Origin: Ralstonia wenshanensis
GTDB taxonomy: Bacteria; Pseudomonadota; Gammaproteobacteria; Burkholderiales; Burkholderiaceae
DNA length: 64,000 nucleotides
Direction: 5' to 3'
Assembly (NCBI RefSeq): GCF_021173085.1
Contig: NZ_CP076413.1
Coordinates: forward strand, 1,116,001-1,180,000
Under the pieces are notes generated by a model. It made no database searches, was not told the DNA's origin, and was given only the letters and a program-made list of their open reading frames with translations. Both the position numbers and the translations under genes were made by a program. Shown here piece by piece: positions 9,589 to 17,585 of the stretch. Position 1 is the stretch's first letter. Every line of letters begins with the position of its first letter.

Positions 9589-10986
9589 ATGACACAGCGC
9601 GTCCGCACTCGTTTCGCTCCAAGCCCCACCGGCTTCATCCATCTCGGCAACATCCGCTCGGCACTCTATCCGTGGGCTTTCGCGCGCAAGATGAAGGGAG
9701 ACTTCATCCTGCGCATCGAAGACACCGATGTGGAGCGTTCCAGCCAGGAAGCCGTCGACGTGATCCTGGAGGCGATGGCATGGCTGGACATGGACATCGA
9801 TGAAGGCCCGTTCTACCAGATGCAGCGCATGGACCGTTACCGCGCCGTGGTCGCGCAGATGGTTCAGCAGGAACTGGCTTACCCGTGCTACATGAGCACC
9901 GAAGAGCTTGACGCCCTGCGCGAAGCGCAACGCGAGCGCGGCGAGAAGCCCCGCTACGACGGCACCTGGCGCCCCATGCCCGGCAAGGTCTTGCCCACGC
10001 CGCCAGCCGGCGTGCAGCCTGTGATCCGTTTCAAGAATCCCATCGGCGGTAGCGTCGTGTGGGACGATGCTGTCAAGGGCCGCATCGAAATCTCCAACGA
10101 CGAGCTCGATGATCTCGTGATCGCGCGCCCGGACGGCACGCCGACGTACAACTTCTGCGTGGTCGTTGACGACATGGATATGCAGATCACGCATGTGATC
10201 CGCGGAGACGATCACGTCAACAACACGCCCCGCCAGATCAACATCCTGCGCGCGCTTGGTGGCACGCCGCCGGTCTACGCCCACTTGCCGACCGTGCTCA
10301 ACGAGCAGGGCGAGAAGATGAGCAAGCGGCACGGTGCCATGGCCGTCACGGGCTACCGTGATGCGGGCTATCTGCCCGAGGCCATCGTCAACTACCTTGC
10401 CCGCCTGGGCTGGGCGCACGGCGATGCCGAGATCTTCTCGCGCGAGCAGTTCATCGAATGGTTCGATCTCGAGCACCTGGGCAAGTCGCCCGCGCAATAC
10501 AACCCTGAGAAGCTCGCCTGGCTGAACAACCACTATATCAAGCAGGCCGACAATGCGCGCCTGGCTGATTTGGTGAAGCCGTTCATCGAAGAGCTGGGTG
10601 GCAAGGTGGATGGTGGCCCCGTCCTGGCTGACGTGATCGCTCTCGTGAAGGACCGTGCCAACACGTTGCGTGAAGTCGCCCAGACGGCGCTGCTGTTCTA
10701 TCGCACCGATCTGGCTGTCGAACCGGAGCTGGCCGCGCAGCACCTCACCGACGACGTACGCCCTGGCATCGCAGCGCTGGCTGAGAAGCTCGGCGCGCTG
10801 CCTGAGTGGAAGCGCGAAGCGATTGGTGCAGCCTTCAAGGAAGTGCTCGCCGCACACGGCTGGAAGATGCCGAAGCTGGCGATGCCGGTGCGCTTGCTGG
10901 TGGCCGGGCAACTGCAAACGCCGTCGATTGATGCCGTGCTGGAACTGTTCGGCCGCGACGTTGTTCTGCGTCGTCTGGCGGCGTGA
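9589..10986 (+). CDS. gltX: Glutamyl-tRNA synthetase
   Basis: This class I aminoacyl-tRNA synthetase has 465 residues, the usual length, and charges tRNA-Glu with glutamate in the cytoplasm. The HIGH-type signature is HLGN at residues 18-21, after [11 protein letters not shown], and the KMSKR loop is at 243-247. The ATG at 9589 is placed directly before [14 protein letters not shown], where the catalytic domain begins; the frame extends upstream through the promoter region, so an earlier start is unlikely. The C-terminal anticodon-binding region is complete. It lies immediately upstream of a tRNA cluster that contains tRNA-Glu itself. Confidence 0.96.
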   Translation: MTQRVRTRFAPSPTGFIHLGNIRSALYPWAFARKMKGDFILRIEDTDVERSSQEAVDVILEAMAWLDMDIDEGPFYQMQRMDRYRAVVAQMVQQELAYPCYMSTEELDALREAQRERGEKPRYDGTWRPMPGKVLPTPPAGVQPVIRFKNPIGGSVVWDDAVKGRIEISNDELDDLVIARPDGTPTYNFCVVVDDMDMQITHVIRGDDHVNNTPRQINILRALGGTPPVYAHLPTVLNEQGEKMSKRHGAMAVTGYRDAGYLPEAIVNYLARLGWAHGDAEIFSREQFIEWFDLEHLGKSPAQYNPEKLAWLNNHYIKQADNARLADLVKPFIEELGGKVDGGPVLADVIALVKDRANTLREVAQTALLFYRTDLAVEPELAAQHLTDDVRPGIAALAEKLGALPEWKREAIGAAFKEVLAAHGWKMPKLAMPVRLLVAGQLQTPSIDAVLELFGRDVVLRRLAA

Positions 10987-11019
10987 CGAGCACGACGCAA
11001 AAAATTTTGCGAAAGGGTA

Positions 11020-11049
11020 TTGCCAAGCGCTAAATACTTCCCCTATACT
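11020..11049 (+). promoter_or_regulatory. Promoter of the tRNA Ala-Glu-Asp cluster
   Basis: TTGCCA (11020-11025) and TATACT (11044-11049) are separated by 18 bp in an AT-rich gap after gltX. Predicted start is near 11056, about 57 nt upstream of tRNA-Ala. It probably drives the whole tRNA operon up to the terminator at 11529-11556. Confidence 0.65.
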
Positions 11050-11112
11050 CTTGTTTTCGCTGCAACACGAAGCGAAATGCAGTAAGAAGCAAGCAGTAAA
11101 AGGCAGTACCTC

Positions 11113-11188
<76 letters not shown>

Positions 11189-11232
11189 AAATGCCGGAAG
11201 ATTCGATTCAAAAAAATAATTTGAAAAGAGGC

Positions 11233-11261
11233 TTCCAAAACGCAAAAAAGTTCGTTATAGT
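11233..11261 (+). promoter_or_regulatory. Possible second promoter before tRNA-Glu
   Basis: TATAGT at 11256-11261 lies in an A/T-rich spacer between tRNA-Ala and tRNA-Glu. TTCCAA at 11233-11238, 17 bp upstream, is only a weak -35 match. If real, tRNA-Glu and tRNA-Asp can be transcribed independently of tRNA-Ala. Confidence 0.4.
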
Positions 11262-11307
11262 AGCGGACTTCGCAGCGTAAGACAGAAAGCGTTGCAAAAC
11301 AGTTTCT

Positions 11308-11383
11308 GTCCCCTTCGTCTAGAGGCCTAGGACATCACCCTTTCACGGTGAGTACAGGGGTTCGAATCCCCTAGGGGACGCCA
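11308..11383 (+). tRNA. tRNA-Glu (anticodon UUC)
   Basis: A 76-nt cloverleaf with acceptor GTCCCCT/AGGGGAC, anticodon loop CTTTCAC (anticodon UUC) on a TCACC/GGTGA stem, T-arm CAGGGGTTCGAATCCCCT and encoded CCA. It is the substrate of the GltX encoded just upstream. Confidence 0.96.
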
Positions 11384-11411
11384 AAACAAGAGCTTAACCA
11401 GAAGCTCATTA

Positions 11412-11438
11412 GCAAAATCAGTCTCTAGCTGATTTTGC
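11412..11438 (+). repeat. Perfect 10-bp inverted repeat between tRNA-Glu and tRNA-Asp
   Basis: GCAAAATCAG (11412-11421) and CTGATTTTGC (11429-11438) are perfect complements around a 7-nt loop. No U-run follows, so it is not a standard terminator. In the precursor RNA it would form a stable hairpin in the 64-nt spacer and may guide RNase processing. Confidence 0.7.
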
Positions 11439-11447
11439 AACCGACAC

Positions 11448-11524
11448 GGAGCGGTAGTTCAGTCGGTTAGAATACCGGCCTGTCACGCCGGGGGTCGCGG
11501 GTTCGAGTCCCGTCCGCTCCGCCA
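11448..11524 (+). tRNA. tRNA-Asp (anticodon GUC)
   Basis: A 77-nt cloverleaf with acceptor GGAGCGG/CCGCTCC, anticodon arm CCGGC-CTGTCAC-GCCGG (anticodon GUC) and encoded GCCA end. Last tRNA of the cluster, directly followed by a terminator. Confidence 0.96.
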
Positions 11525-11528
11525 AATC

Positions 11529-11556
11529 AAAACCCGCTGCTTGCAGCGGGTTTTTT
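11529..11556. terminator. Intrinsic terminator after the tRNA cluster
   Basis: The hairpin CCCGCTGC/GCAGCGGG is followed by TTTTTTCTTTT on the forward strand and preceded by AAAA, which gives a shorter U-run on the reverse strand. It ends the tRNA operon and may also serve the convergent MATE gene. Confidence 0.85.
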
Positions 11557-11628
11557 CTTTTGCGCTTTCAATTCAAGCCACGCTAATCAAGATTGATGCT
11601 GCTTTAAAGTGAGTGTGAATGGCTCGCT

Positions 11629-12975
11629 TTAATTGGCAGCGCGGCTCACGCGATTGAAATAGCTGACCAGCAGCGCGCCAGCCACCAGCAAACTGAGCCC
11701 ATTGGCGGCCCAGAAACCGGCTGCGCCGCGCAGTGCCGCAGCAATGTCCCCCAACAGCCCAAATCCAAGCACATAACCGCCGCCAATCCCTATGCCCCAC
11801 AGCGATAGCGCATAGATCACAGTCGGGATGAGCGCGATTTTGTATGCGCGCAGAATGAACGCCGTCATGACCTGGAGCGCATCGAACATCTGATAGAAGG
11901 CGATGAAAGGCAGCAGCGGCACCGCAATCGCCAGGACGGCGGCATCGTGCGTGTATAGGCTGACTAGCTCCCGCCGCAAGAACAGCACGGCCGCGCCAAC
12001 GATGACCGCACACATCACCGCCAGCTTGATGCCATTCAGTGAGATGCGCCGCGCTGCTACGCGATCGCGGGCCCCAATGGATTGCGCGGCCAGCGTGGAC
12101 GTCGCGATCGATAGGGACAGGGGCACCATATACGCAACCGCTCCAAGGTTGGCGGCAATCTGATGCCCGGCCAGGGCCACCGTGCCAAGGCGCGCGATGA
12201 AGATCGCCATCAACGTGAACGACGTGATCTCGATCAGGTAGGTGAAACCCATTGGCACGCCCAGGTGTACCAGCGCCCACAGCCGCGCGCGGTTAGGGGG
12301 CGAGTAGTGCGTGAAAATCGCGAACGGCTTATATGCCGGATTGCGCATCAGGATGATGACCGCTGCGACGAACCATAGCCAACTGATGATCATCGAGGCA
12401 AGTGCGCAGCCTGGGCCGCCCATCGCCGGGAAGCCCATGCCGCCGTACAGAAATAGTGCGTTGAGAGGAAACTTGATGGCGAGGCCTGCGAGCTGCAGTA
12501 CCGTCACCATCACCGGGCGCGACAGCGCGTTGTTCAACGCAGAGTAGATCCGGAAGCCGAGTGCCGCAGGCAACGCGAGCGCTTCATACCGCAAATAGGC
12601 GGTGGCTTTCTCAGTGAGTTCTGGCGTGGCGTCCGCCAGGTGCAGTAGTGGGGCGGGGAACCAGAGGATCAGCATACCGATCGCGGCGAGCACCAGTCCG
12701 AGCCAGGCGGCCTGGCGCACTTCTTCGCCGATCTCGCTGTGCCTTTGCGCGCCGTAGAGTTGTCCTGCGATGGGCGAGAGCGCTTGCAGCACGCCCATCA
12801 GGCTGATGTACACCGTCACGTAGATCGAACCGCCGAGGCCGATGGCCGCGAGGTCTGCTGCAGAGGCGCGGCCAGCCATCGCCGTGTCCAGTACGCCGAA
12901 GGCGATGACAGCCAACTGGCCGATCAGTACCGGCCAAGCCAGTTCGGTAATGCGGCGGACGTCGGCGACAAACAT
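11629..12975 (-). CDS. MATE family efflux transporter (NorM-like)
   Basis: The 448-residue inner-membrane protein has about twelve hydrophobic segments in two homologous halves, starting with ITELAWPVLIGQLAVIAFGVLDTAMAG, a typical MatE opening. Conserved features include DTAMAGRAS in the first half and GVPMGFTYLIEITSFT at the start of the second. MATE proteins export drugs, dyes or metabolites in exchange for Na+ or H+. The start is only 17 bp after the stop of the upstream glycosyltransferase gene, so the two are likely co-transcribed. The coupled ion and the substrate cannot be told from sequence. Confidence 0.9.
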   Translation of the reverse strand: MFVADVRRITELAWPVLIGQLAVIAFGVLDTAMAGRASAADLAAIGLGGSIYVTVYISLMGVLQALSPIAGQLYGAQRHSEIGEEVRQAAWLGLVLAAIGMLILWFPAPLLHLADATPELTEKATAYLRYEALALPAALGFRIYSALNNALSRPVMVTVLQLAGLAIKFPLNALFLYGGMGFPAMGGPGCALASMIISWLWFVAAVIILMRNPAYKPFAIFTHYSPPNRARLWALVHLGVPMGFTYLIEITSFTLMAIFIARLGTVALAGHQIAANLGAVAYMVPLSLSIATSTLAAQSIGARDRVAARRISLNGIKLAVMCAVIVGAAVLFLRRELVSLYTHDAAVLAIAVPLLPFIAFYQMFDALQVMTAFILRAYKIALIPTVIYALSLWGIGIGGGYVLGFGLLGDIAAALRGAAGFWAANGLSLLVAGALLVSYFNRVSRAAN

Positions 12976-12992
12976 GAGGGGCTACGGAAACC

Positions 12993-14783
12993 TTACTGGC
13001 GCAGCTTGCGTCGGCGTGTGGTTGCCGGGGTGGGCGGCGGATGTTTGGCGGCCGCGGCCTCAGTCAGGCGGTACATGCGGAAGTGCTCATCGCGATCGGC
13101 TGGGCGGCGGCCTTCCCAGATCAGGCGCCACTCGTAGTTGGAGACGCTCGTCGGTGCGCCGTAGTCGTACGGATCATGACGCAGCAGGATGTCGCAGTTG
13201 TCTTCGGCGCTGCCAAAACGGATGTGGCCGAAGTACGCAAATGAGGCGAGCTGCGCATCGCCCATACGGATCGGCTGCACGCACGTGTAGGTGCGCGGCA
13301 GTGCGAGGGCGGCCGACTGCGCGACATCGCGATATGTCTTGGCGTAATTGATGGTGGGTAGCCACAGCGTCATCATCAGCACCCACATTAGCGTGGTGCC
13401 GGCGGCCGAGATCACCACCGCGCGCCAGATGGCCTTGGGCGCGCGCGATGTGCGCCAGACGACGATGAGCACCCACGCCGCGGTCACGAGCAGTGCGCAG
13501 ACCAGTGCGGTCCAGCTGAACTCGGGGCGATAGCCCGGCACGATGCGGTACACGTTGCGCGCAAGCTGAGGCGGAAAGCCCGTCATCTTGGCGATCCACA
13601 GCAGCCAGAGGGTGCCACCCAGAATGGTGAAGGCCAGCAGCGCAAACCAGTCGATTGCGCTGATGGCGCCACGCTTGAGTGTCGGCAGCGCGAACGTGGC
13701 CATCACCGCCATCGGTGGAATCAGCAGCAGGAAGCCGTCGTCGCCCGGGTGGGGCTGCATGAGCAGCAGCACCAACTGCGGCAGCAGGACTGCCAAGGGC
13801 AACGTGATATGCGGAGCGGTGCGCATGCCGCCCCAGCTCTTCCACGCCCATGCGGCCAGCGGCCAGACCGGCCAGGCGAACAATGGCAGGTTGCGCGCGA
13901 CAAAGCCGAGCGAATGCGCCGTCGGGCCAGCGTATTGGTGGCGATCGAAGCGTGCCCATTCGCGAACGTAGGTCACGGTGTCAGTCGGATTATTTGCCAG
14001 CAAGTACGCCATCGCCGGCCACGAGCATCCCAGTACGAGCGACACGGGCAGTGCCACTGTGAGCAGTGGGCGCAGCGGCAGCACGCGCGTGGCATGCGCG
14101 GCGATCAATACGGCCACCGTGATTGTCAGGGGCAGGATTGGGCCGCCCGCCAGCGACAGGCAACCGATGCCGATGCCGTAGATGAGACTGCCGTGCACCG
14201 GCTTGTCCAGCGCTCGGATCAAGCCATACACCGCGACCGCCACGAAGCACAGCGCCCCAACCAGCGGTGTCGTTTCGTGACCGCGCTGCGCGAGGCCTAC
14301 GCAGGCGAGGAAGATCAGTAGTGCGCCATCTGCCAGCGTACGGCCGTAGTCGCGCGTGTTGGGCTGGCCACCAAAGACGAATTCAAACGGTTGGACTTCC
14401 GCGCGACGACCCAGCAGATAGGCGCCATACCAGATGCACGCGCTGGTGACGAAGAAGAAGAGGGCGGTCGCCAGGCGCGACGCATCCGCGGGACCGAGCC
14501 ATTGTCCGAAGAGGCGAATGAACGCCCCGCCGATCCAGAACACCAGCGGCCCCGATTGCACGACAGGGCGCCCGACGATGTTTGGCATCAGCCAGTCTTG
14601 CGCGTTGCCGGTGGCCAGCGTCCACATCGCGCCGAAGCCGGCGGCGTCTTCGTTCTTCCACGGGTCGCGCGAAAACAGGCCCGACAGGCCGTAGATCACG
14701 CAGATGGCGAGCAGCAGCCAACGCGGCAACTCACGGGTGGCGGCGGCAGTCAGGCGGATGCGCGAGACGCGGGTGGTGTTCAT
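12993..14783 (-). CDS. ArnT-like membrane glycosyltransferase (GT39/GT83 type)
   Basis: This 596-residue integral membrane protein has an N-terminal helix (LPRWLLLAICVIYGLSGLF) and then SRDPWKNEDAAGFG. That places acidic residues in the first periplasmic loop, as in ArnT and PMT-type enzymes that use polyprenyl-phosphate sugar donors. Around ten more hydrophobic segments follow, and a soluble C-terminal part of about 130 residues ends in a basic tail. Relatives transfer aminoarabinose or other sugars to lipid A or proteins in the periplasm. No arn biosynthesis genes lie nearby, so the donor is unknown. The MATE gene follows by 17 bp. The identification is by overall pattern and moderately secure. 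Confidence 0.78.
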   Translation of the reverse strand: MNTTRVSRIRLTAAATRELPRWLLLAICVIYGLSGLFSRDPWKNEDAAGFGAMWTLATGNAQDWLMPNIVGRPVVQSGPLVFWIGGAFIRLFGQWLGPADASRLATALFFFVTSACIWYGAYLLGRRAEVQPFEFVFGGQPNTRDYGRTLADGALLIFLACVGLAQRGHETTPLVGALCFVAVAVYGLIRALDKPVHGSLIYGIGIGCLSLAGGPILPLTITVAVLIAAHATRVLPLRPLLTVALPVSLVLGCSWPAMAYLLANNPTDTVTYVREWARFDRHQYAGPTAHSLGFVARNLPLFAWPVWPLAAWAWKSWGGMRTAPHITLPLAVLLPQLVLLLMQPHPGDDGFLLLIPPMAVMATFALPTLKRGAISAIDWFALLAFTILGGTLWLLWIAKMTGFPPQLARNVYRIVPGYRPEFSWTALVCALLVTAAWVLIVVWRTSRAPKAIWRAVVISAAGTTLMWVLMMTLWLPTINYAKTYRDVAQSAALALPRTYTCVQPIRMGDAQLASFAYFGHIRFGSAEDNCDILLRHDPYDYGAPTSVSNYEWRLIWEGRRPADRDEHFRMYRLTEAAAAKHPPPTPATTRRRKLRQ

Positions 14784-14879
14784 CGAGTGTCAGACCGGGC
14801 GAGCCCGGCCGGGGTTGCACAGCGACGTGCTGATCGTAAAGAGAGGGGCCGAATCAACGGCCTAACATGTGCCGAAAAA

Positions 14880-14907
14880 CAAAAAAGGCAGCCGGAGCTG
14901 CCTTTTT
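14880..14907 (-). terminator. Intrinsic terminator after rpmE2
   Basis: The stem AAAGGCAGC/GCTGCCTTT with a CGGA loop is flanked by A-runs and T-runs. Read on the reverse strand it ends in TTTTTTGTTTTT, a good terminator for rpmE2. It also insulates the downstream glycosyltransferase-MATE pair. Confidence 0.85.
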
Positions 14908-14968
14908 CTGACCACTAGGACGGTCTGCACTGAGCGGGTCATGCGCTGAGCCGTCTCCGGCGCCGGTA

Positions 14969-15229
14969 TTACTTGGCAGCCTTGCCGATCTTGCTGCCGA
15001 ACTTGTTGCGGAACTTTTCGACGCGGCCTGCCGTGTCCAGAACCTTTTGCTGGCCCGTGTAGAACGGGTGCGATTCGGACGAGACTTCGATCTTTGCCAG
15101 CGGATATTCCTTGCCGTCCAGCGTGATCATTTCCTTGGTCTGGATGGTCGAGCGGGTGATGAACTTGAAGTCGCTGGACATGTCCTGGAACACGACTTCG
15201 CGGTAATTCGGGTGAATGCCTTCTTTCAT
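14969..15229 (-). CDS. rpmE2: 50S ribosomal protein L31 type B (zinc-independent)
   Basis: The 86-residue protein starts [16 protein letters not shown] and contains [21 protein letters not shown], the L31 signature. The Cys-x2-Cys zinc ligands of type A L31 are absent: there is no cysteine at all. This identifies the type B form, which in several bacteria replaces the zinc-containing paralogue under zinc limitation. The start is the ATG at 15229; a TTG nine codons upstream is less likely. No Zur box was recognised in the 200 bp upstream. It is followed by a strong terminator, so it forms a single-gene unit. Confidence 0.94.
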   Translation of the reverse strand: MKEGIHPNYREVVFQDMSSDFKFITRSTIQTKEMITLDGKEYPLAKIEVSSESHPFYTGQQKVLDTAGRVEKFRNKFGSKIGKAAK

Positions 15230-15432
15230 GATGGGCCCTGGGGTAGAGGTAGCCAATTCGCGGCGCGCTTCAGGTGCTCACATGGTAGGAGCCACCGTGC
15301 GACCAGCCCTCGAATCACTTGCCGGGTGGAGAAACGAGGATTATGCCAGAGAAACAAGGGCTTGAGCAACGCGCCAGCCGCAAAATCCGTCGTGCCCGCG
15401 CATCGGAAAGTGACTTTAGGAGCCTATTTCGA

Positions 15433-15990
15433 TCAAGGTTTGGCCAGACGCTCGATCGTGAGCACGCCGTGGCCGTCCAGATCCACGGTCCTGGTGTCGC
15501 CGATGCGCAACGAGGTGTCGAGGTTGCGCGCCCAGGTGTCGACGCGTGCAGGGGCCTCGGTGTCGGGCGACGGCTGGAACCGATGCAGCGTTACACCGAT
15601 CGACAGGGTCTGGAACTCGCCCGACGCTCCCATCGGCCGCAGGGTGACGTCCACGCCGGTCTTGGCCCAGCGGTGGCGCATGAATTGGCAGGTAGTGGTG
15701 TCGCAGCCGAGCGGGATTGTGTCATCGGGCAGGCCGGCGGCGAAGCGCGCCTCCCATTCTTTCCTGGGCATCGAGCCGCCCACGTCGTACGTGTGGGTAC
15801 GTTCGAGCAGTGCGATGTGCTCGCCCGTGGTGGATGTGTCGGCCGAAAGCGTGACGCGTTTGGTTTCTGATTGCCCATCGAATTGGGCGGTGACGCTGAG
15901 GATCACGGGCACGGCTGGCTGTGCCCACGCTGTGCCGGCAGCGAGACAACAACCGAGCAGCGTTGTGCGAAGCGCTTGGCGAATCGTCAT
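15433..15990 (-). CDS. Secreted protein of unknown function
   Basis: The 185-residue product has a clear signal peptide (LRTTLLGCCLAAGTAWA, cleavage near residue 23). The mature domain is rich in beta-forming residues and holds two cysteines in GCDTTTC that could form a disulfide. I do not recognise the family. The ATG overlaps the mtfA stop as ATGA (15987-15990), so the two genes are translationally coupled, which suggests related roles or at least shared expression. It is probably periplasmic. Codon use is like the neighbours, with no sign of decay. Confidence 0.75.
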   Translation of the reverse strand: MTIRQALRTTLLGCCLAAGTAWAQPAVPVILSVTAQFDGQSETKRVTLSADTSTTGEHIALLERTHTYDVGGSMPRKEWEARFAAGLPDDTIPLGCDTTTCQFMRHRWAKTGVDVTLRPMGASGEFQTLSIGVTLHRFQPSPDTEAPARVDTWARNLDTSLRIGDTRTVDLDGHGVLTIERLAKP

Positions 15991-16853
15991 GGCAGGAATC
16001 CCTCCTGGCGTTGCTCAGCGTCCAGCACGCGCCGTGCCGGATCTTGCAGGTAGAAGGCTTGCAGGAGCACGTACAACGATGGAAGCGTCTCAAACAAAGC
16101 CACCGGTTCAACGAAGAACACTTCCGACGCTACCGCAAAGAACTCGGCCGGATGCTGTGCGCCATAGGGGTCGAGCAATGAAAGGATCGGGTCGTCGCCC
16201 CACCGGCGCTCGGGAATCTGGTCGCAACGATTGGCGAAGGCGTCGTACTCGGCATAGAGTTCATCGGCCCATTGCTCGCGGTCAACATCGGCATGCAGCC
16301 GCGATGAAAACGCCGGGACGCCGTCCGATTCGCCGTTGAGCATGTCGAGCTTGTGTGCAAACTCGTGCACGACCACGTTGTATGGCTGCGCGCCTGGCGC
16401 GGCCAGTGCGCCCCCCAGTTCGATGTCCTGCCACGAGAGGATGACCGGGCCGTGCTCCCATGCCTCACCGGCGGCTTCTTCGCGCACGTTGTGTACGACG
16501 CCGTCTTCGTCCATGACCTCCTTGCGGATGACGAACTCTCCGGGGTAGATGACCACCCCGTGCCATCCGCCGTACCACGACATGCCCAACTCCAGGATCG
16601 GCACGCTGGCCTGCACGGCAACGCTGATCACCATGTCGTCGGTGAGCGGCAAATCGTGCGCGGTGGTGAATTCCTTTTCGGCGATGAAGAGCGTGGCCGT
16701 TTCACGCAGGCGTGCGAGGTCTGCGTCAGACCAATCGAGCAGAAAGGGCAGGCTATCGAGCGCACGTAACCACAGCGCGTCGGAGATGGCGTAACGGTTC
16801 AGCCGCCGCGTGCGTGCGCGGCCGGAGAACCACCGGAGGACAGATGAAAGCAT
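15987..16853 (-). CDS. mtfA: M90 family zinc metallopeptidase MtfA
   Basis: The 288-residue protein contains HEFAHKLDML at residues 163-172, the HExxH zinc site (His163, Glu164, His167) of the MtfA/YeeI family, followed by NGESDGVP as in the Escherichia coli protein. In E. coli, MtfA is a cytosolic peptidase that binds the glucose repressor Mlc and so affects ptsG expression. Whether an Mlc-like partner exists here cannot be seen. No signal peptide is present. The start at 16853 gives about 20 more residues than the E. coli protein. Its stop overlaps the start of the secreted protein gene downstream. Confidence 0.9.
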   Translation of the reverse strand: MLSSVLRWFSGRARTRRLNRYAISDALWLRALDSLPFLLDWSDADLARLRETATLFIAEKEFTTAHDLPLTDDMVISVAVQASVPILELGMSWYGGWHGVVIYPGEFVIRKEVMDEDGVVHNVREEAAGEAWEHGPVILSWQDIELGGALAAPGAQPYNVVVHEFAHKLDMLNGESDGVPAFSSRLHADVDREQWADELYAEYDAFANRCDQIPERRWGDDPILSLLDPYGAQHPAEFFAVASEVFFVEPVALFETLPSLYVLLQAFYLQDPARRVLDAEQRQEGFLP

Positions 16854-16916
16854 GCGTCCAGTATATCGGCCGGCGCCTGCAGCTTTGCGACGCGCGCTTG
16901 CGCCCTTGTCGGGGAA

Positions 16917-17585
16917 TCAGGCGACTGAGAGGAGTCGTGCACCGCGCTGATTGGCGACGTACACGGCCTCGGTGCGGCTGCGGACTTTCAGGCGCCGATA
17001 CAGCGTGCTGATATGCGCCTTGGCTGTCGCCTCGGAGATGTTCAGCATGCGGCTGATGGTCTTGACCGGATGCCCGCGCGAGAGCAGCACCAGAATCTCG
17101 TACTGCCGCGGCGTGATTCCGAGCAGCTTCGGATCGGTCTGCGGGTCGCCTGCAAGCGCCGGGTTGGGTGCGCCGTCCAGGCGTGATTCCGGCAGCAGCG
17201 CGCTGGCCGGAATGTATTGACCACCCACCAGAACGAGCTCCAGCGAAGCCGCGATGACTTCGCCCGGCGAATGCTTGAGCGTGTAGCCTGACAATCCCAT
17301 CTGCATGAGCGTACGGATGATGTCGGGCGATTCGGATTCCGCCAGCACGACCACGTGGCGCGCATGCGGCCGATGCATGATTTCGCCGATGGCCGACAAC
17401 TCGTCGAGATGTGGCAGCGGCAGGCCGATCACAAGGAGTCCGGCGTCGGCATTGGTTTCGATGGCGTCGAACATCCCTTCGTCCGGTTCGACAACCGTGA
17501 CGCCAGTGACGCCCTTGAGCGTCCGTAGCAGGTGCGCAATGCCTGTACGCACCAACGGATGGGCTTCGATCAAAACAGTGTTCAT
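16917..17585 (-). CDS. LuxR/NarL-type response regulator with degenerate receiver domain
   Basis: The 222-residue protein has an N-terminal receiver-like domain (about 1-120) and a C-terminal GerE helix-turn-helix (about 150-215, ITPRQYEILVLLSRGHPVKTIS and NISEATAKAHISTLYRRLKVRS). The receiver keeps the fold and Lys104 (GYTLKHS), but the phosphoacceptor Asp is Gly54 (VIGLPLP) and the acidic pair is reduced to Glu7-Ala8. Phosphorylation is therefore unlikely, and it may respond to a ligand, a partner or only its own level. The ATG at 17585 was chosen because the domain begins MNTVLIEAHPLVR; the frame is open upstream without domain sequence. No histidine kinase is adjacent. Confidence 0.85.
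   Translation of the reverse strand: MNTVLIEAHPLVRTGIAHLLRTLKGVTGVTVVEPDEGMFDAIETNADAGLLVIGLPLPHLDELSAIGEIMHRPHARHVVVLAESESPDIIRTLMQMGLSGYTLKHSPGEVIAASLELVLVGGQYIPASALLPESRLDGAPNPALAGDPQTDPKLLGITPRQYEILVLLSRGHPVKTISRMLNISEATAKAHISTLYRRLKVRSRTEAVYVANQRGARLLSVA

Noticed and set aside
11281-11310. Hairpin GACAGAA ... TTCTGTC ending in tRNA-Glu
   Set aside because: The 7-bp pairing overlaps the first bases of the mature tRNA and would compete with its acceptor stem; probably chance.
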